NCBI GenBank assembly: GCA_965657825.1
Contig: CBFHQG010000002.1
Span: 1-64,000, forward strand
Direction of reading: 5' to 3'
DNA from: M55B157 sp965657825
Lineage (GTDB): Bacteria > Actinomycetota > Actinomycetes > S36-B12
Length of the DNA stretch: 64,000 nt
Notes under the pieces: model-generated
Told to the model about the DNA's origin: nothing
The model's input: the letters and a program-made list of their open reading frames with translations, nothing else
Database searches by the model: none
Shown here: positions 49,531-58,702 of the stretch, piece by piece
How positions within the stretch are numbered: the first letter of the stretch is position 1
Layout of the letters: each line of letters opens with the position of its first letter
Position numbers and translations under genes: made by a program

Positions 49531-50931
49531 ATGACCTTGGTTGCGGGGGTCGACTCTTCGACCCAATCGGTGAAGGTCGTCGTGCGCGATGCTGAATCGG
49601 GGGAGTTGGTCGGTGAGGCTCGCCGAGATCACCCCGACGGGACCGAGGTGAATCCACAGGCATGGTGGATCGCGCTGGGTGAGGCGCTCGATGAGGTTCA
49701 GCAGAGTGTGGGTGCACTAGGTGAGATCGCCGCGGTCGGGATCGGAGCGCAGCAGCACGGCATGGTCGCCCTCGATGAGGGGGGCGACGTGGTGCGCCCC
49801 GCACTGCTGTGGAACGACACTCGCTCAGCAGCGGATGCCGAGGACTTGATCGCTGAACTCGGGGGCCCTCAGGCGTGGGCCGATGCGATCGGAAGCGTTC
49901 CGGTCGCATCGTTCACGGTGTCGAAGGTGCGGTGGCTGGCACGTCACGAACCGGCGCTCGCCGACCGCGTGAGACAGATTCTGCTGCCGCATGACTGGCT
50001 GACCTGGCGATTGGCTGGGGAGCCGCAGGTCGCGACGACCGACCGAGGAGACGTCTCAGGCACCGGCTACTGGTCACCGGCCGGCGACGACTACCGATTG
50101 GACCTGCTGCGCCTGGCCTTCGGGCGCGATCTCGAAGTACCGCGGGTCGCCGCGCCTGCGGAGGTGGTGGGACACACCCGAACCGGTGCGATTCTGTCAG
50201 CAGGTACCGGCGACAACATGGCGGCCGCACTCGGTGTGGGTGCACAGCCAGGTGACGTCGTGGTGTCCCTGGGGACGTCGGGCACGGCCTTCGCCGTCTC
50301 GGATGTGCCGACCTTTGACGCCAGTGGTGCGGTGGCGGGGTTCGCCGATGCAACGGGACGTTTCCTGCCTCTTGTGTGCACGTTGAATGCCGCACGGGTG
50401 CTGACGGCAACGGCTGCGATGCTCGGAGTGTCCATGGAGGAGTTCACGCAGCTTGCGCTGACTGCACCACCGGGGTGTGATGGATTGACGCTACTGCCCT
50501 ATCTCGATGGGGAGCGCACGCCGAACCTGCCGGAAGCGACGGGCACGCTGGTCGGACTGACCCGCCAGACGATGACACCCGCACACTTCGCGCGAGCTTC
50601 GGTGGAAGGAATGCTGTGCGGACTAGCCGATGCGGTCGGCGCGCTCGAGGAGTTGGGTGTCCTCCCACGTCGTCTTCTGCTGATCGGAGGGGCAGCGGCG
50701 AATGCGGCAGTGCAGCAGATTGCGTGCACCCTGTTCGAGATCCCGGTCGTGGTGCCAGCGCCAGGTGAGTACGTCGCTGACGGCGCCGCCAGGCAGGCAG
50801 CCTGGGCGCTGACCGGGGCCAACGAGCCCCCGACGTGGGTGTCGACCCACACGATCGCACTCGAACCGCAGCCCCGGGCGCATATCCGCCAGGCTTTCCA
50901 GGAGGCGCGGCGGCAGCGGTACGGCGCCTGA
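49531..50931 (+). CDS. xylB: Xylulokinase
   Basis: The 466-residue FGGY-family kinase has the phosphate-1 motif VAGVDSSTQSVKVVV, the substrate motif IGAQQHGMVALD and NDTRS, the phosphate-2 region VVSLGTSGTAFAVS, LPYLDGERTPN and the adenosine motif LLLIGGAAANAAVQQIAC. It phosphorylates D-xylulose to xylulose 5-phosphate for the pentose phosphate pathway. It is the first gene of the xylose locus, 138 bp upstream of xylA. Confidence 0.92.
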   Translation: MTLVAGVDSSTQSVKVVVRDAESGELVGEARRDHPDGTEVNPQAWWIALGEALDEVQQSVGALGEIAAVGIGAQQHGMVALDEGGDVVRPALLWNDTRSAADAEDLIAELGGPQAWADAIGSVPVASFTVSKVRWLARHEPALADRVRQILLPHDWLTWRLAGEPQVATTDRGDVSGTGYWSPAGDDYRLDLLRLAFGRDLEVPRVAAPAEVVGHTRTGAILSAGTGDNMAAALGVGAQPGDVVVSLGTSGTAFAVSDVPTFDASGAVAGFADATGRFLPLVCTLNAARVLTATAAMLGVSMEEFTQLALTAPPGCDGLTLLPYLDGERTPNLPEATGTLVGLTRQTMTPAHFARASVEGMLCGLADAVGALEELGVLPRRLLLIGGAAANAAVQQIACTLFEIPVVVPAPGEYVADGAARQAAWALTGANEPPTWVSTHTIALEPQPRAHIRQAFQEARRQRYGA

Positions 50932-51069
50932 GATCACCGCTCACCGGCCTGCCCCGCAGCATGAATACCGGGTTACCGAAACGTTACAGGTTCGAGACTG
51001 AATCTGGTTGCAGCCCGGTCGCTTCCACGCCTATGTTCTGGCGCACAACAATTTCGAAAGGGGGAGCGG

Positions 51070-52230
51070 ATGGAGGCCTACACGCCCACGACCGCCGACC
51101 GCTTCGCCTTCGGCCTATGGACGATCGGTCATCCTGGTCGCGACCCTTTCGGCGATGCGACCCGACCTCCTATCGACCCCGTGGACTTCGTCCGGGGACT
51201 GGCTGAGATCGGTGCGTGGGGGGTCAGCTTCCACGACGACGACCTCATGACCTTCGGGGCGTCGGAGTCCCAGCGCCGCGGTGAGCTCGACCGGTTCATC
51301 GCCGCCCTGGCCGAGACGGGGATCGTGTGCTCCATGGCCACGACGAACCTGTTCTGGCATCCGATGTTCAAAGACGGAGCCTTCACCTCCAATGATCGTG
51401 ATGTCCGTCGAGTAGCGATCGCCAAGACCATGCGCAATCTTGATGTCGCGGCCGAGCTCGGCGCACCGACCTACGTGTTCTGGGGTGGCCGCGAGGGCGT
51501 GGAATCAGCGGCCTCGAAGAACCCCGCAGATGCCCTCGATCGCTACCGCGAGGCTCTGGATTTCCTGGCCGGCTACGTCAAGGACAAGGGGTACTCCATC
51601 CGATTCGCCCTGGAGCCGAAGCCCAATGAACCGCGTGGCGACACCTTCTTGCCCACGGTCGGCCATGCTCTCGCCTTCATCGAGACCCTCGACAACTCCG
51701 AGATGGTCGGGCTCAACCCAGAGGTCGCCCACGAGACGATGGCGGGGTTGAGCTTCTACCAGGGTGTCGCGCAGGCCCTGTGGCAGGACAAGTTGTTCCA
51801 CATCGACTTGAACGACCAGAAGATCGGCCGCTACGACCAGGATCTCCGATTCGGCTCCGAAGGAATCAAGGATGACTTCTTCCTTGTGCGACTGCTGGAG
51901 AACTCCGGTTACGACGGGCCTCTGCACTTCGATGCTCGCCCCTATCGCAACGAGGGCGGCGACGGTATCTGGGACTTCGCACGTGGTTGCATGCGGACGT
52001 ACCTGATACTGCGGGAGAAGGCACGAGCTTTCGATGCCGACCCGCGAGTCCAGCAGGCACTGGCAGATGCCGGTGTGGCCGAACTCGCCCAACCCACGGT
52101 CGGTCCGTATTCATCTGCCACCGCTCATGCTCTGCTCGCCGAGCAGCATGACCCACAAACCCTGGCCAGTCGCGGCTACCGCAATGAGCAACTGGACCAG
52201 TTGGTGATCGACACGATCCTCGGGACCTAG
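51070..52230 (+). CDS. xylA: Xylose isomerase (class I, actinobacterial type)
   Basis: The 386-residue protein has the short N-terminus of actinobacterial enzymes. The catalytic His is in SFHDDDLM. Metal-site motifs are FALEPKPNEPRGD, GLNPEVAHETMAG and FHIDLNDQ, and the substrate pocket shows TNLFWHPMFKDGAF. It converts D-xylose to D-xylulose (and glucose to fructose) with Mg or Mn in the cytoplasm. The start at 51070 is preceded by AAAGGGGGAG. The 138-bp upstream region contains ACCGAAACGTTAC and a TTTCGAAA palindrome, candidate repressor sites. Confidence 0.95.
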   Translation: MEAYTPTTADRFAFGLWTIGHPGRDPFGDATRPPIDPVDFVRGLAEIGAWGVSFHDDDLMTFGASESQRRGELDRFIAALAETGIVCSMATTNLFWHPMFKDGAFTSNDRDVRRVAIAKTMRNLDVAAELGAPTYVFWGGREGVESAASKNPADALDRYREALDFLAGYVKDKGYSIRFALEPKPNEPRGDTFLPTVGHALAFIETLDNSEMVGLNPEVAHETMAGLSFYQGVAQALWQDKLFHIDLNDQKIGRYDQDLRFGSEGIKDDFFLVRLLENSGYDGPLHFDARPYRNEGGDGIWDFARGCMRTYLILREKARAFDADPRVQQALADAGVAELAQPTVGPYSSATAHALLAEQHDPQTLASRGYRNEQLDQLVIDTILGT

Positions 52231-52333
52231 ACGAGTCTTTCACCCTCACAGCACGACACGAACGCACAACTGGATAACCGCTCCTTAACTGCACACGATC
52301 ACCGCAGGGTCGCCCTGCCGGGAAAGGAATCGC

Positions 52334-53455
52334 ATGTCCAAGCGCACCTTCGGGACCTTCGCCGCGCTAGCGGGCGCAGGCCTCCTCATCGCCGCCTGTG
52401 GCGGCAGCAGCGGTGGTGACACCACATCATCCACATCGGGGGCTCCTGCTCCCGAGACGACGGGCAAGGTCGGAGTCATCCTTCCCGACGCTGCTTCGTC
52501 CGCTCGGTGGGAGACCGCCGACCGTCCGTTCCTGGAGCAGGCATTCAACGCCGCCGGCGTCGAGTACGACATCCAGAACGCTAACGGTGACAAGGCCAAG
52601 TTCGCCACGATCGCCGATCAGATGCTCAACTCCGGAGTTCAGGTGCTCATGCTGGTCAACCTCGACAGCCCGTCGGCTGCCGCGGTCATCTCCAAGGCCA
52701 ACGACCAGGGCGTCCCGACGATCGACTACGACCGCCTGACCCTGGCCGGCAACGCGAACTACTACGTGTCATTCGACAACGTTGCAGTTGGCACCAAGAT
52801 CGGTGAGGGTCTCGTGACCTGCATGCAGAACAACGGCAATGACGCCGGCCCTGTCGCTCTGCTGAATGGATCACCCACCGACAACAACGCCACCCTGTTC
52901 AAGGAGGGCTACGAGGCTGTCATCGTGGGTGCCGGATACACGATCGCTGCCGACCAGAGTGTTCCCGACTGGGATAACACCAAGGCCGGCACCATCTTCG
53001 AGCAGATGTACACCGAAACCGGTGGCGATCTCATCGGTGTAGCCGCAGCGAATGACGGACTCGGTGGCGCGGCCATCGCCGTCCTCGAGCGCAACGGTGT
53101 TGCCGGACAGATCCCGGTGACTGGCCAGGATGCGACCGACGAGGGTCTCCAGCGCGTCCTGCTCGGCACGCAGTGCATGACGGTCTACAAGGCCATCAAG
53201 GCTGAGGCAGACGCTGCAGCCCAGCTCGCGATCGATCTGCTCAAGGGCAATATCCCCGCGGCGGACGCACTGGCGAACAAGACCGTCGTGGACACCGAGA
53301 CTGGTGTCGAAGTGAAGTCGGTCCTGCTCGAGCCGATCGCTGTGTTCCCGGAGAACGTCAAGCAGGTCATCGACGATGGCTTCACGACGTACGACCGCGT
53401 CTGCGCGACGCCTGCTATCCAGGAGAAGTGCGCGGAGTACGGCATCACGCCGTAA
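52334..53455 (+). CDS. xylF: ABC sugar-binding lipoprotein, XylF type
   Basis: The protein has 373 residues. The lipoprotein signal ends in LIAAC followed by GGSSGGDTTSS. The periplasmic-binding-protein fold of the ribose/xylose class shows GKVGVILPDAASSARWETADRPFLEQAF, then LMLVNLDSPSAA and a C-terminal hinge region. WETADRP is typical of XylF-like proteins. It captures xylose outside the membrane for the ABC importer encoded downstream. A short GCAGGG/CCCTGC hairpin precedes its ribosome site, and a strong hairpin follows the gene. Confidence 0.9.
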   Translation: MSKRTFGTFAALAGAGLLIAACGGSSGGDTTSSTSGAPAPETTGKVGVILPDAASSARWETADRPFLEQAFNAAGVEYDIQNANGDKAKFATIADQMLNSGVQVLMLVNLDSPSAAAVISKANDQGVPTIDYDRLTLAGNANYYVSFDNVAVGTKIGEGLVTCMQNNGNDAGPVALLNGSPTDNNATLFKEGYEAVIVGAGYTIAADQSVPDWDNTKAGTIFEQMYTETGGDLIGVAAANDGLGGAAIAVLERNGVAGQIPVTGQDATDEGLQRVLLGTQCMTVYKAIKAEADAAAQLAIDLLKGNIPAADALANKTVVDTETGVEVKSVLLEPIAVFPENVKQVIDDGFTTYDRVCATPAIQEKCAEYGITP

Positions 53456-53503
53456 CCCTGCGCTCGACTCGATAGCAGTCCCTCTCGAGCGAGATGCACA
53501 TGA

Positions 53504-53537
53504 GTTGGGGGTGGGTCGAAAACGGCCCACCCCCAAC
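53504..53537 (+). terminator. Intercistronic hairpin between xylF and xylG
   Basis: GTTGGGGGTGGG at 53504-53515 pairs perfectly with 53526-53537 around a 10-base loop. It lies 48 bp after the xylF stop and 47 bp before the xylG start. It has no U-run and probably attenuates transcription or protects the 3' end of xylF mRNA. Confidence 0.7.
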
Positions 53538-53583
53538 CCATTCCTGGCACACTGAGGCACCACCCGATCGACAGCGAGGTCCC

Positions 53584-54363
53584 ATGAGCGACGAGTCCCT
53601 TCTCTCCCTCCGCGGTGTGAACAAGAGCTTCGGGCCGGTTCACGTGCTCCGCGATGTCAGTCTCGATGTCCGACCCGGTCGCGTGACCGCGCTGGTCGGC
53701 GACAACGGCGCCGGTAAGTCGACCCTGATCAAAGGGATCGCGGGCATCTACCCTTTCGATAAGGGCGAGGTGGTCTTCGAGGGCTCACCCGTGCACATCG
53801 CCGGGCCCAAACAGGCGAATGAGCTCGGTATCGAGATCGTCTACCAGGATCTCGCGCTGTGCGACAACCTCGACGTCGTCCACAACATGTACCTCGGCCG
53901 GGAAATGAAGAGCGGTGTCACCCTAGATGAGACCACGATGGAGAAGAACGCCGCCGAGACCCTGAGCGGGCTGAGCGTCCGCACGCTGAAGTCGCTGCGC
54001 CAGCAGGTCTCCAGCCTCTCTGGCGGTCAACGACAAACCGTGGCAATCGCCCGCGCTGTCCTATGGAACTCCAAACTTGTCATCCTCGACGAGCCGACCG
54101 CTGCGCTCGGTGTCGCCCAAACCGAGCAGGTGCTCAACCTCGTGCGACGGCTGGCCGACAACGGTCTTGGAGTCATCTTGATCTCGCACAACATGAACGA
54201 CGTCCAGGCAGTGGCCGATGACATCGCCTGCCTGTACCTCGGCCAGCTAGCAGCTCAGGTAGACAAGGCGCGAGTGAGCGCCCAGCAAGTGGTCGAGCTC
54301 ATCACCACCGGTCGCTCGGGTGACATCGGGCTTCAGGAGGCGGCACTGGGAGGTGCGGCATGA
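53584..54363 (+). CDS. xylG: ABC transporter ATP-binding protein, XylG type (single domain)
   Basis: The ATG at 53584 gives 259 residues; a longer frame would run through the hairpin. Walker A is GDNGAGKSTLIKGIAG, the signature SSLSGGQRQTVAIARAVL, Walker B LVILDEPTAALG and the switch His LISHNMNDV. E. coli XylG has two fused ATPase domains, whereas this protein has one, so it must form a homodimer. It powers pentose import with the permease encoded next, which it overlaps by ATGA. Confidence 0.9.
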   Translation: MSDESLLSLRGVNKSFGPVHVLRDVSLDVRPGRVTALVGDNGAGKSTLIKGIAGIYPFDKGEVVFEGSPVHIAGPKQANELGIEIVYQDLALCDNLDVVHNMYLGREMKSGVTLDETTMEKNAAETLSGLSVRTLKSLRQQVSSLSGGQRQTVAIARAVLWNSKLVILDEPTAALGVAQTEQVLNLVRRLADNGLGVILISHNMNDVQAVADDIACLYLGQLAAQVDKARVSAQQVVELITTGRSGDIGLQEAALGGAA

Positions 54364-55616
54364 CCGCGCAGGTCACTGAGGTCGATTTGGCGGCAGCCGG
54401 AGCCACCGGTGGTGTGGGCCAGGCCGTTCGCGACTATCTCGCGCGTGTGCGCGGCGGCGACATCGGCTCCCTGCCCGCCGTCCTGGGGCTCATCGCACTT
54501 GTCGTCCTCTTCGGCGTCCTTGAAGGATCTACCTTCCTGTCGATCTTCAACTTCGCCAATCTGATCAACCAGAGTGCGGCCATCATCGTCTTGGCCATGG
54601 GCCTGGTGTTCGTGGTGCTCATCGGTGAAATCGATCTGTCCGCGGGCTTTGCCGCTGGCACAGCGGCCGCCGTTCTTGCCGTCACGCTCACCAACCTCGG
54701 CTTGGCCTGGCCGATCGCCCTGCTCGCAGCACTCTTGACCGGAGCCGTCATTGGTCTGGCCATCGGCATGCTCGTCTCGCTCCTGGGAATCCCCAGCTTC
54801 GTGGTCACCCTCGCCATGTTCCTTGCGCTTCAGGGCGCGATGCTGTTGATCATCGGCGAGGGTGGGACGATCCCGATTCGTGAAGATGCCCTGCTGGTCA
54901 TCATGAACGGCAACATGGCTGTGTGGCTGGGCTGGGTGCTGGCAGGAGTAGTCATCGCGGCGTTTGCTTTGGTGAACCTGCTCGCGATCCGTCGCCGTCG
55001 CAGTGCGGGGTTACCTGCGGAGTCGTTGAGTGTCTGGGCGATCAAGGTCGTGGGTCTGGCCGTGCTGGTGCTGATGGCGACCTACCTGCTCAACCAGGAG
55101 CGGCAACTCGCCACCGCGAACATCGTCATCCAGGGTGTGCCCTGGGTTGTCGTCGTCATCCTGGGCCTTCTCGTTGTGCTCACCTTCATTCTGCAGCGCA
55201 CCGGATTCGGGCGACACGTCTACGCCGTCGGCGGCAATCGAGAAGCAGCCCGACGGGCGGGTATCAACGTCCGCGGGTTGATGATCACCTGCTTCATCTT
55301 CTGCTCCACGCTCGCCGCGATCGCCGGTGTACTTCTCGCCTCTCGTGACAACTCGGTCTCGCCGACCACCGGTGGAGCCCAAACCCTGCTCTTCGCGGTT
55401 GGCGCTGCGGTGATCGGCGGAACGAGCCTCTTCGGTGGGCGCGGCAAGGTGCGCGACGCCGTCATCGGTGGGCTCGTAATCGCGGTGATCGCCAACGGTC
55501 TGCCGCTCATTACCCAGCAGTCGGGTATCCAGTTCGCGGTCACCGGATTCGTCCTGCTCATCGCAGCGAGCGTCGACGCGATATCCCGGCGCCGAGCGTC
55601 GTCGACGGGGCGCTGA
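54360..55616 (+). CDS. xylH: ABC sugar permease, XylH type
   Basis: The protein of 418 residues has about ten hydrophobic segments. The family motif for ribose/xylose permeases is seen in the region IDLSAGFAAG and in the late VYAVGGNREAARRAGINVRGL, which contacts the ATPase. The C-terminal VIGGTSLFGGRGKVRDAVIGGL is also typical. It forms the membrane channel of the xylose importer as a dimer. Its start overlaps the xylG stop and the ROK repressor gene follows after 6 bp. Confidence 0.92.
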   Translation: MTAQVTEVDLAAAGATGGVGQAVRDYLARVRGGDIGSLPAVLGLIALVVLFGVLEGSTFLSIFNFANLINQSAAIIVLAMGLVFVVLIGEIDLSAGFAAGTAAAVLAVTLTNLGLAWPIALLAALLTGAVIGLAIGMLVSLLGIPSFVVTLAMFLALQGAMLLIIGEGGTIPIREDALLVIMNGNMAVWLGWVLAGVVIAAFALVNLLAIRRRRSAGLPAESLSVWAIKVVGLAVLVLMATYLLNQERQLATANIVIQGVPWVVVVILGLLVVLTFILQRTGFGRHVYAVGGNREAARRAGINVRGLMITCFIFCSTLAAIAGVLLASRDNSVSPTTGGAQTLLFAVGAAVIGGTSLFGGRGKVRDAVIGGLVIAVIANGLPLITQQSGIQFAVTGFVLLIAASVDAISRRRASSTGR

Positions 55617-55622
55617 CCCCCG

Positions 55623-56843
55623 GTGGCTCCACTCGTCGGCGCGACCCAGGATGAGGTCCGCAGGTCGAACCTGTCTCTCGTCCTCACCCTGCTGCATCGA
55701 AGGGGGGCTCTGTCACGCTCGGAGATCACCGCGATCTCCGGATTGAATCGCAGCACCGTAGGGGCACTCGTCGCCGAATTATCGGAGTCCGGATTGGTTC
55801 GCGAGAAAGGATCCGTTACTCGTGGAGTCGGACGCCCCTCCCTCCTCGTGGAGCCGATGTCCGCATCGGCGATTGTGCTGACCCTCGATGTGCGAGTCGA
55901 GCGGACGGTGGCGGCCGTGGTCGGTCTGGGCGGCGAGGTGTTCGTCCGGCAGGAGAGGCGGTATCGGGAAGCCGTGGGCGATCCGGGGCTCATCCTCGCT
56001 GAGATGACCGAGCTCGCCCGCGATGTGCTGGAGCAGGCACCCGAGGGCGCCGCGTGGATCGGAACCGGGATCGGTATCCCCGGGGTAGTCCGATCCGAGG
56101 ATGGGCTGGTCCGGCAGGCGCCGAATCTCGGCTGGGTCGATGTGCCGCTCGGAGATCTCATCGGGGAGGTACTGGATCCGATGACCGGTGGGCTCTGGGT
56201 GCGAAACGACGCCGATCTCGGTGCCGTCGCTGAGCACCTGCGGGGAGCAGCACAGGAGGCGGACGATGTCGTGTTCCTCGCCGGCGACGTCGGTATCGGC
56301 GGCGGCGTCATCGTGGATGCTGCCCCGCTCATCGGTGCCGGTGGCTACGGCGGTGAGGTCGGTCACATGCGCGTGAACCCCTCCGGGCGTATCTGCCGCT
56401 GCGGAGCTCGAGGATGCTGGGAGACCGAAATCGGAGCGGAAGCTCTCGTCGATGCGGTTCGTCGTGCCACGGGGACCTCGGCGTCGCTGGCCGAGATCCT
56501 CTTCGCTGCTCGCGAGGGTGATCCGACATCGATGCAGGTCGTCGCCGGGGTCGCCGACTGGTTGGGTATCGGCCTGGTCAATCTCGTCCACCTGCTCAAT
56601 CCGCAGGCCGTCGTGCTCGGTGGTCATCTCGCCGAGGTGTACTCGATGGCCCCTGAGCAGGTCGTCGCGCAACTCGATCGTGCGCTGCCCGCAGCGCGTG
56701 AGCAGGTACGCGTCATGCCCGCCGTGTTGCGTCGCGACGCCACGCTCATCGGCGGGGCTGAGGTTGCGTTCACGGGCCTGCTCGCTGATCCAGCCGCGGT
56801 GACCGCGCAGGCCCGAGGTGTTCGTTCGCTCAGCCTGGACTGA
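55623..56843 (+). CDS. xylR: ROK-family transcriptional repressor, XylR type
   Basis: The protein has 406 residues and starts at the GTG at 55623. An N-terminal winged HTH (LVLTLLHRRGALSRSEITAISGLNRSTVGALVAEL) precedes a ROK sugar-kinase-like domain with WIGTGIGIPGVV, the ROK block VGIGGGVIVDAAPLIG and the zinc motif CRCGARGCWETEIG. XylR proteins release xyl operators on binding xylose. It is the last gene of the transporter operon, which would give autoregulation. Its 3' end overlaps the convergent oxidoreductase gene by 14 bp. Confidence 0.9.
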   Translation: MAPLVGATQDEVRRSNLSLVLTLLHRRGALSRSEITAISGLNRSTVGALVAELSESGLVREKGSVTRGVGRPSLLVEPMSASAIVLTLDVRVERTVAAVVGLGGEVFVRQERRYREAVGDPGLILAEMTELARDVLEQAPEGAAWIGTGIGIPGVVRSEDGLVRQAPNLGWVDVPLGDLIGEVLDPMTGGLWVRNDADLGAVAEHLRGAAQEADDVVFLAGDVGIGGGVIVDAAPLIGAGGYGGEVGHMRVNPSGRICRCGARGCWETEIGAEALVDAVRRATGTSASLAEILFAAREGDPTSMQVVAGVADWLGIGLVNLVHLLNPQAVVLGGHLAEVYSMAPEQVVAQLDRALPAAREQVRVMPAVLRRDATLIGGAEVAFTGLLADPAAVTAQARGVRSLSLD

Positions 56844-57900
56844 CGTGGGCTGCCGCGGGGTTGAGGACCACCGTCACGCCCTCCCGTCCGGCTTGATGAG
56901 CGGCTTCGATCACGCGTAGATCGGCGACCGCATCTTGAGCGTCCACTGGCGGTGGTGCACCATCGAGGATCGACGCGGCAACCCCCGCGTAGAACTCCGG
57001 CCAGGCCCCGCGCTGGCGTTCCAGAGGTCGAGCGGGGGAGTCGTCGGCCCCGACGTACCAGGCCTGCTCCTCGATCGGCTCCACGCCCCATTCCTCAGCG
57101 AGGGGCGACATTCCCGCACGCAGAGCATCCTCCTGTCCGTCGAGTCGGGTGATCTCCAGGCCGCCGCGAGTCCCGAGGAGGCGAAGGCGGGGTTCGGTGA
57201 ACGCGGTGACAGCGCTCATGATGAGCAGGCTCACACCGCCACCGACATGCCACAGCAGCACCTGGGTGTCGTCATCGCCTCGGACCCCGTCTCGAAGTGT
57301 GCGGACGCTGGCCGCGACCCGTTCCACCGGGCCCATCAGCGCGAGGGATTGATCGATCAAATGACTGCCGAGGTCGTACAGCAGGCCGGGCATCTCCTCG
57401 GGTCCGCCAGTCTCGCGCCAGCCACCCTTGGCTTGAGGACGCCAGCGGTCGAACCGTGATTCCAGACGGTGGACCCGGCCGAGCAGGCCGTCGTTCATCG
57501 CATGTCGGGCAGTGAGGAACTCTGAGTCCCAGCGACGGTTGAAGAACACGTGCAGCGGGCGCCCGTGGGATTCTGCGAGGTCAATCAATCCCTGTGCATC
57601 CTGTGCGGTCGCAGCGAGAGGCTTGTCGACCACGACTGCCAAGCCTGCGGACAAGGCTGCCCGCGTTTGCGGGACGTGCGCGGAGTTGGCGGTCGCGATG
57701 ACCGCGAGGTCGAACTCTTTGGCGTTGCTCCACACCTCGTCAGCGGAGTTATAGATCGCAGCGTTCGGGTGCTCAGTGGACGCCTGGTTTCGCCTTGCCG
57801 GATCGGCTGTCACGATCGCGGCGAGTTCCAGGTGTGGATCCGCGTTGATCAGGGGTGCGTGGAAGTACCGACCGGATAAACCGTAACCGAGTAGTGCCAC
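56830..57900 (-). CDS. Gfo/Idh/MocA-family NAD(P)-dependent oxidoreductase
   Basis: The protein has 356 residues and starts at the GTG at 57900. The Rossmann motif is ALLGYGLSGRYFHAPLI, the cofactor region ends in VVDKPLAATAQDA, and the second domain carries the catalytic pattern DLGSHLIDQSLALMGP. These fit the Gfo/Idh/MocA family, close to scyllo-inositol or sugar dehydrogenases with the GYG.SG.. start. It probably oxidises a sugar or polyol. It lies beside the xylose locus but on the other strand, downstream of the L,D-transpeptidase, so a link with xylose is only possible. Confidence 0.83.
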   Translation of the reverse strand: MALLGYGLSGRYFHAPLINADPHLELAAIVTADPARRNQASTEHPNAAIYNSADEVWSNAKEFDLAVIATANSAHVPQTRAALSAGLAVVVDKPLAATAQDAQGLIDLAESHGRPLHVFFNRRWDSEFLTARHAMNDGLLGRVHRLESRFDRWRPQAKGGWRETGGPEEMPGLLYDLGSHLIDQSLALMGPVERVAASVRTLRDGVRGDDDTQVLLWHVGGGVSLLIMSAVTAFTEPRLRLLGTRGGLEITRLDGQEDALRAGMSPLAEEWGVEPIEEQAWYVGADDSPARPLERQRGAWPEFYAGVAASILDGAPPPVDAQDAVADLRVIEAAHQAGREGVTVVLNPAAAHVSPG

Positions 57901-57929
57901 GCGCAGTGGATGCGCGAAGGTATGCAGGG

Positions 57930-58697
57930 TCAGCCCCAGTAGACGTGCACGAGGCCGCCGGTGGGAATCTCGTTGAACAGGTAGATGGAATCCTGCAGGT
58001 CAGCGACGTTCACGCAGCCGTGCGAGCCGCCGCTGGGGTAGTAGCCGGTGGAGGCGAAGGTCGGGGAGTAGTGCACAGCGATATCACCGTTGAAGAACAG
58101 GGCGTACGGCATGGGGGCACGCGGCACGTCCGGTCCGTTGATGCCCGAGGTCGCATCGCGCCAGCGGAACCAGACGCGGTAGGTGCCCGTTGGGGTCTCC
58201 AGGCCGGGAACACCGAAGCGCACGTCGACAGTTCGGTCGACCTTGCCGTTCTTGATGTAGCGGATCACCTTGGCTGTCTTGTCGATGCACAGCACCTTGG
58301 ATTCGGTCCGGCAGGTGCGTGGCAGAGCACCGACATCACCTGCGACGTCCTTGATGGTCGTCCAGGTGCGCTTGTCGACCGTGCCGTTCTCCGGCAGGTA
58401 GAACTTGTCCTGAGCCTTGCGCACGGCAGCGGTAGTGGAGGAGCCGAGTTTGCCCTCGACCCGCTCCCGCCAGGAGATGTCGTAGCCGAGCCAGGTCAGG
58501 CGGTCCTGCAGGATGCGGACGTGGGCGCCCCGGTCGCGTTCCTTCATCGGCAGGGTCAAGGTGGCCTGGCGGGCTGGATTCTCCAGACGATGGGAGTTCT
58601 TCTTCGCAGCCTGGGCCGGCGCCGCGATCGCGGGGATCATGGCGAGGGCCAGTGCTGCGGCGGTCATGGCGGAGATCATTCGCCCCCTGGTGAACAT
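57930..58697 (-). CDS. L,D-transpeptidase with a peptidoglycan-binding domain
   Basis: The 255-residue exported protein has a signal peptide (MTAAALALAMIPAIAAPAQA). A PG_binding_1-type domain (RGAHVRILQDRLTWLGYDIS, then TTAAVRKAQDKF) precedes a YkuD domain with the catalytic block YPSGGSHGCVNVADLQD, which contains the His and the Cys nucleophile. It cross-links or remodels peptidoglycan by 3-3 bonds, or anchors proteins, outside the membrane. It begins 5 bp after the ThDP-enzyme stop on the same strand and is followed by the oxidoreductase gene. Confidence 0.9.
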   Translation of the reverse strand: MFTRGRMISAMTAAALALAMIPAIAAPAQAAKKNSHRLENPARQATLTLPMKERDRGAHVRILQDRLTWLGYDISWRERVEGKLGSSTTAAVRKAQDKFYLPENGTVDKRTWTTIKDVAGDVGALPRTCRTESKVLCIDKTAKVIRYIKNGKVDRTVDVRFGVPGLETPTGTYRVWFRWRDATSGINGPDVPRAPMPYALFFNGDIAVHYSPTFASTGYYPSGGSHGCVNVADLQDSIYLFNEIPTGGLVHVYWG

Positions 58698-58702
58698 AGG
58701 CC

